Positions 61,773 to 64,000 of a stretch of 64,000 nucleotides of DNA are shown here, piece by piece (within the stretch, counting starts at the first letter, position 1; the number at the start of each line of letters is the position of its first letter). The stretch is from contig JBQCHF010000090.1 in the NCBI GenBank assembly GCA_051954955.1, positions 1 to 64,000 on the forward strand. Reading direction: 5' to 3'. The notes under the pieces are model-generated. The model was given only the letters and a program-made list of their open reading frames with translations. It was not told the origin of the DNA and did not search any database. The position numbers and the translations under genes were made by a program. This DNA comes from JBQCHF01 sp051954955. GTDB taxonomy: Bacteria; Actinomycetota; Actinomycetes; Motilibacterales; Motilibacteraceae.

Positions 61773-63241
61773 GAGTGGGCCGGGAGGAGGAGGCCGTCGG
61801 CGACGAGGTTGCGGGCGGCGGCGAGCAGGGGCGGGGCGGCGGTGACCGGGTCGAGCTCGAGCACGGTGCAGACGGCTTCGACCAGGACGCCCAACGGGGC
61901 GGTGCCGTCGCAGGCGCCGACCAGGCCGGCCAGGGCGGTGTCCACCCGCTCGGCGCGGCGCATCCCGCGCTGCTGGCGCAGGACCACGTGCTCGGGGTCC
62001 TCCGCGCCGGGCTCGCCGAGGGTCTCCTGCACGAGGTCGGGAGCCACCGTCAGCCGCTCGCCGGCCAGGCCGCTGCCGTCGCCGGCCGGGTCCAGCCGGC
62101 GCAACCGGTCCCGGCGCTCGAACGCGTCCAGCACCGCCGGCCCGACCGGCTGCTCCACCGGGTGCGGCCACTCCTCCAGCCGGCGGACCGGCTGCGCGGA
62201 GTCGGTGCGGCGCAGGGACACCCAGCCGAAGCCGACCGCCTGCACCCCCGCGGCCTCGAAGGCGGCCAGCCAGGCGTCGTAGAGCTGCACGTAGGCGGCG
62301 CTGCCGGTGTCGCCGGAGTCGCGCAGCCACAGGGCGACGTACTCGGCCGGGTCCTGCACCTCGCGCTGCACCACCCAGGCGTCGACGCCGTCCGGCAGCC
62401 AGCCGGCGACCCGCTCGCGCCAGTCCTCGCCGTCGCGGTGCACCCAGTTGGCCAGCAGCTGCCCCCAGCCGCCCGGCGCCAGCACCGACGGCAGGGCCGA
62501 GACCAGCCGGCGGCACACCTCGTCACCGGGCAGCCCGGCGTCACGGTAGGTGAAGCGGCCGGCAGGCCCGATGACGAACGGCGGGTTGGAGACGACCAGG
62601 TCGAACTGCTCGCCGGCCACCGGCTCGAGCAGCGAGCCCTCGCGCAGGTCCAGCGCGATCCCGGACAGGCCGGCGGACAGGCGCGCGCAGTCCAGCGCCC
62701 GCGGCAGCACGTCGGTGCCGACCACGTGACCGGCGTGCCGGGCCAGGTGCAGCGCCTGCACGCCGCAGCCGGTGCCGACGTCGAGGGCGCGCCCGACCTG
62801 CGGGCGCACGGTGAGGTTGGCCAGCGTGGTGGACGCGCCGCCCACGCCCAGCACGTGATCCGGCCGCAGCGGCCGGGTCACGCCGTCGTAGCCGGTGCCC
62901 AGGTCCGACACGACGTAGTAGCCCTCGTCGTAGGGGCGGACGTCGAGCACCGCCCGCACCTGCTCGCCGTCGTCGGCCACGACGCCGAGCCGGGCGGCGA
63001 CGTCGAGCGGCAGCGCGGCCGCAGCCTGGGCGCCCGGCACCGGCAGCTGCAGCAGGAACAGCCGCACCAGGGTCTCCAGCGGCGAGCCGCCGGCGGTGGC
63101 GCGCCGCGCCGGCACGGTCTCCTGACGGGCGAGGGCCCCGTGCGCCACCGGGCCGAGCAGCGCGGGCACGGCGTCGGCGGTGTAGTCGGCGGCCAGCAGC
63201 GCCTCGCGCAGGCGGGCGACGTCGTCGGGAGCCTCGATCAC
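61766..63241 (-). CDS. Class I SAM-dependent methyltransferase (PrmC/HemK-like core)
   Basis: 491 residues. The N-terminal ~150 residues are helical. The methyltransferase core has GRALDVGTGCGVQALHLAR (SAM loop) and the catalytic VVSNPPFVIGP (NPPF, as in N5-glutamine and some rRNA/DNA methyltransferases). The C-terminal ~180 residues are a separate helical domain. Target unknown. GTG 63241 was chosen; the frame is open to 63268. Confidence 0.85.
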   Translation of the reverse strand: MIEAPDDVARLREALLAADYTADAVPALLGPVAHGALARQETVPARRATAGGSPLETLVRLFLLQLPVPGAQAAAALPLDVAARLGVVADDGEQVRAVLDVRPYDEGYYVVSDLGTGYDGVTRPLRPDHVLGVGGASTTLANLTVRPQVGRALDVGTGCGVQALHLARHAGHVVGTDVLPRALDCARLSAGLSGIALDLREGSLLEPVAGEQFDLVVSNPPFVIGPAGRFTYRDAGLPGDEVCRRLVSALPSVLAPGGWGQLLANWVHRDGEDWRERVAGWLPDGVDAWVVQREVQDPAEYVALWLRDSGDTGSAAYVQLYDAWLAAFEAAGVQAVGFGWVSLRRTDSAQPVRRLEEWPHPVEQPVGPAVLDAFERRDRLRRLDPAGDGSGLAGERLTVAPDLVQETLGEPGAEDPEHVVLRQQRGMRRAERVDTALAGLVGACDGTAPLGVLVEAVCTVLELDPVTAAPPLLAAARNLVADGLLLPAHSS

Positions 63242-63272
63242 CCCGGCATCCTTCCCCACCCCCAGCAAGCAC

Positions 63273-63306
63273 GCGGGGCCCGCACCCGGGTGGGTGCGGG
63301 CCCCGC
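63273..63306. terminator. Hairpin terminator of hppA
   Basis: Perfect 15-bp stem (63273-63287 with 63292-63306) around GGGT, directly past the hppA stop. Confidence 0.85.
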
Positions 63307-63331
63307 AGGGACTGCTGGAGCCTGAGCAGGC

Positions 63332-64000
<669 letters not shown>

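Overview
The window is very GC-rich DNA (roughly 73-75% G+C by eye) with GTG/TTG starts, many 4-bp start/stop overlaps and several apparently leaderless promoters. Together with the gene families this points to an actinomycete. The repeat style and gene content (MFS-thymidylate kinase fusion, fused mutase IcmF, DUF2342 protease beside tilS-hpt, GPGG-motif membrane protein) suggest Geodermatophilaceae or a close relative; that placement is inference. The first bases are a G-rich tract and look like a contig end.

Layout. 0-6 kb: purine salvage and tRNA modification (hpt, tilS), a zinc metalloprotease, a DacB-like protein lacking two of its three catalytic motifs, and inorganic pyrophosphatase. 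6-14 kb: a resuscitation-promoting-factor-like protein behind a c-di-AMP riboswitch, two of three hemerythrin-like proteins, an aldehyde dehydrogenase with a glycosyltransferase, and an MscS-type membrane protein. 14-16.5 kb: FAD oxidoreductase and DUF1360 protein. 16.7-24.8 kb: a tightly coupled eight-gene operon that appears to make an ADP-activated manno-heptose (gmhA, hldE, gmhB-like) and transfer it (four glycosyltransferases). 24.8-32.7 kb: stress and regulatory genes (hemerythrin, MarR, Usp, HAD, NUDIX), a frameshifted DUF222-HNH gene, an MFS remnant and a WXG100-like/lipase pair. 32.8-39.4 kb: fused acyl-CoA mutase IcmF divergent from a MarR gene, an ArsR gene and an MMPL exporter. 39.9-43 kb: the copper module copA-copZ-csoR with two CsoR-type operators. 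43-50.6 kb: a NarL-type two-component system, a fluoride-channel pair around a DUF190 gene, TspO and small proteins. 50.7-64 kb: tRNA-Thr(CGT), a secreted peptidase, holB, the MFS-tmk fusion, topA, an ArsR-MFS pair, a methyltransferase and the 3' part of hppA.

The strongest unexplained signal is a dispersed gapped palindrome, TCCGAC-N5-GTCGGA. It occurs 12 times exactly, always with a 5-bp spacer, always inside coding sequence, and always in the frame that encodes Ser-Asp-x-x-Ser-(Glu/Asp), in ten unrelated proteins. Four copies lie in the heptose operon. Intergenic gaps also carry a mosaic of shared repeat modules (0.3, 29.8, 39.6-39.9 and 56.7-56.9 kb) and a symmetric TGATCATGCA-type repeat at 61.7 kb. 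Three genes (glycosyltransferase at 10 kb, NUDIX at 27.4 kb, HNH at 28.1 kb) each look as if they have lost one base, which may mean consensus errors.
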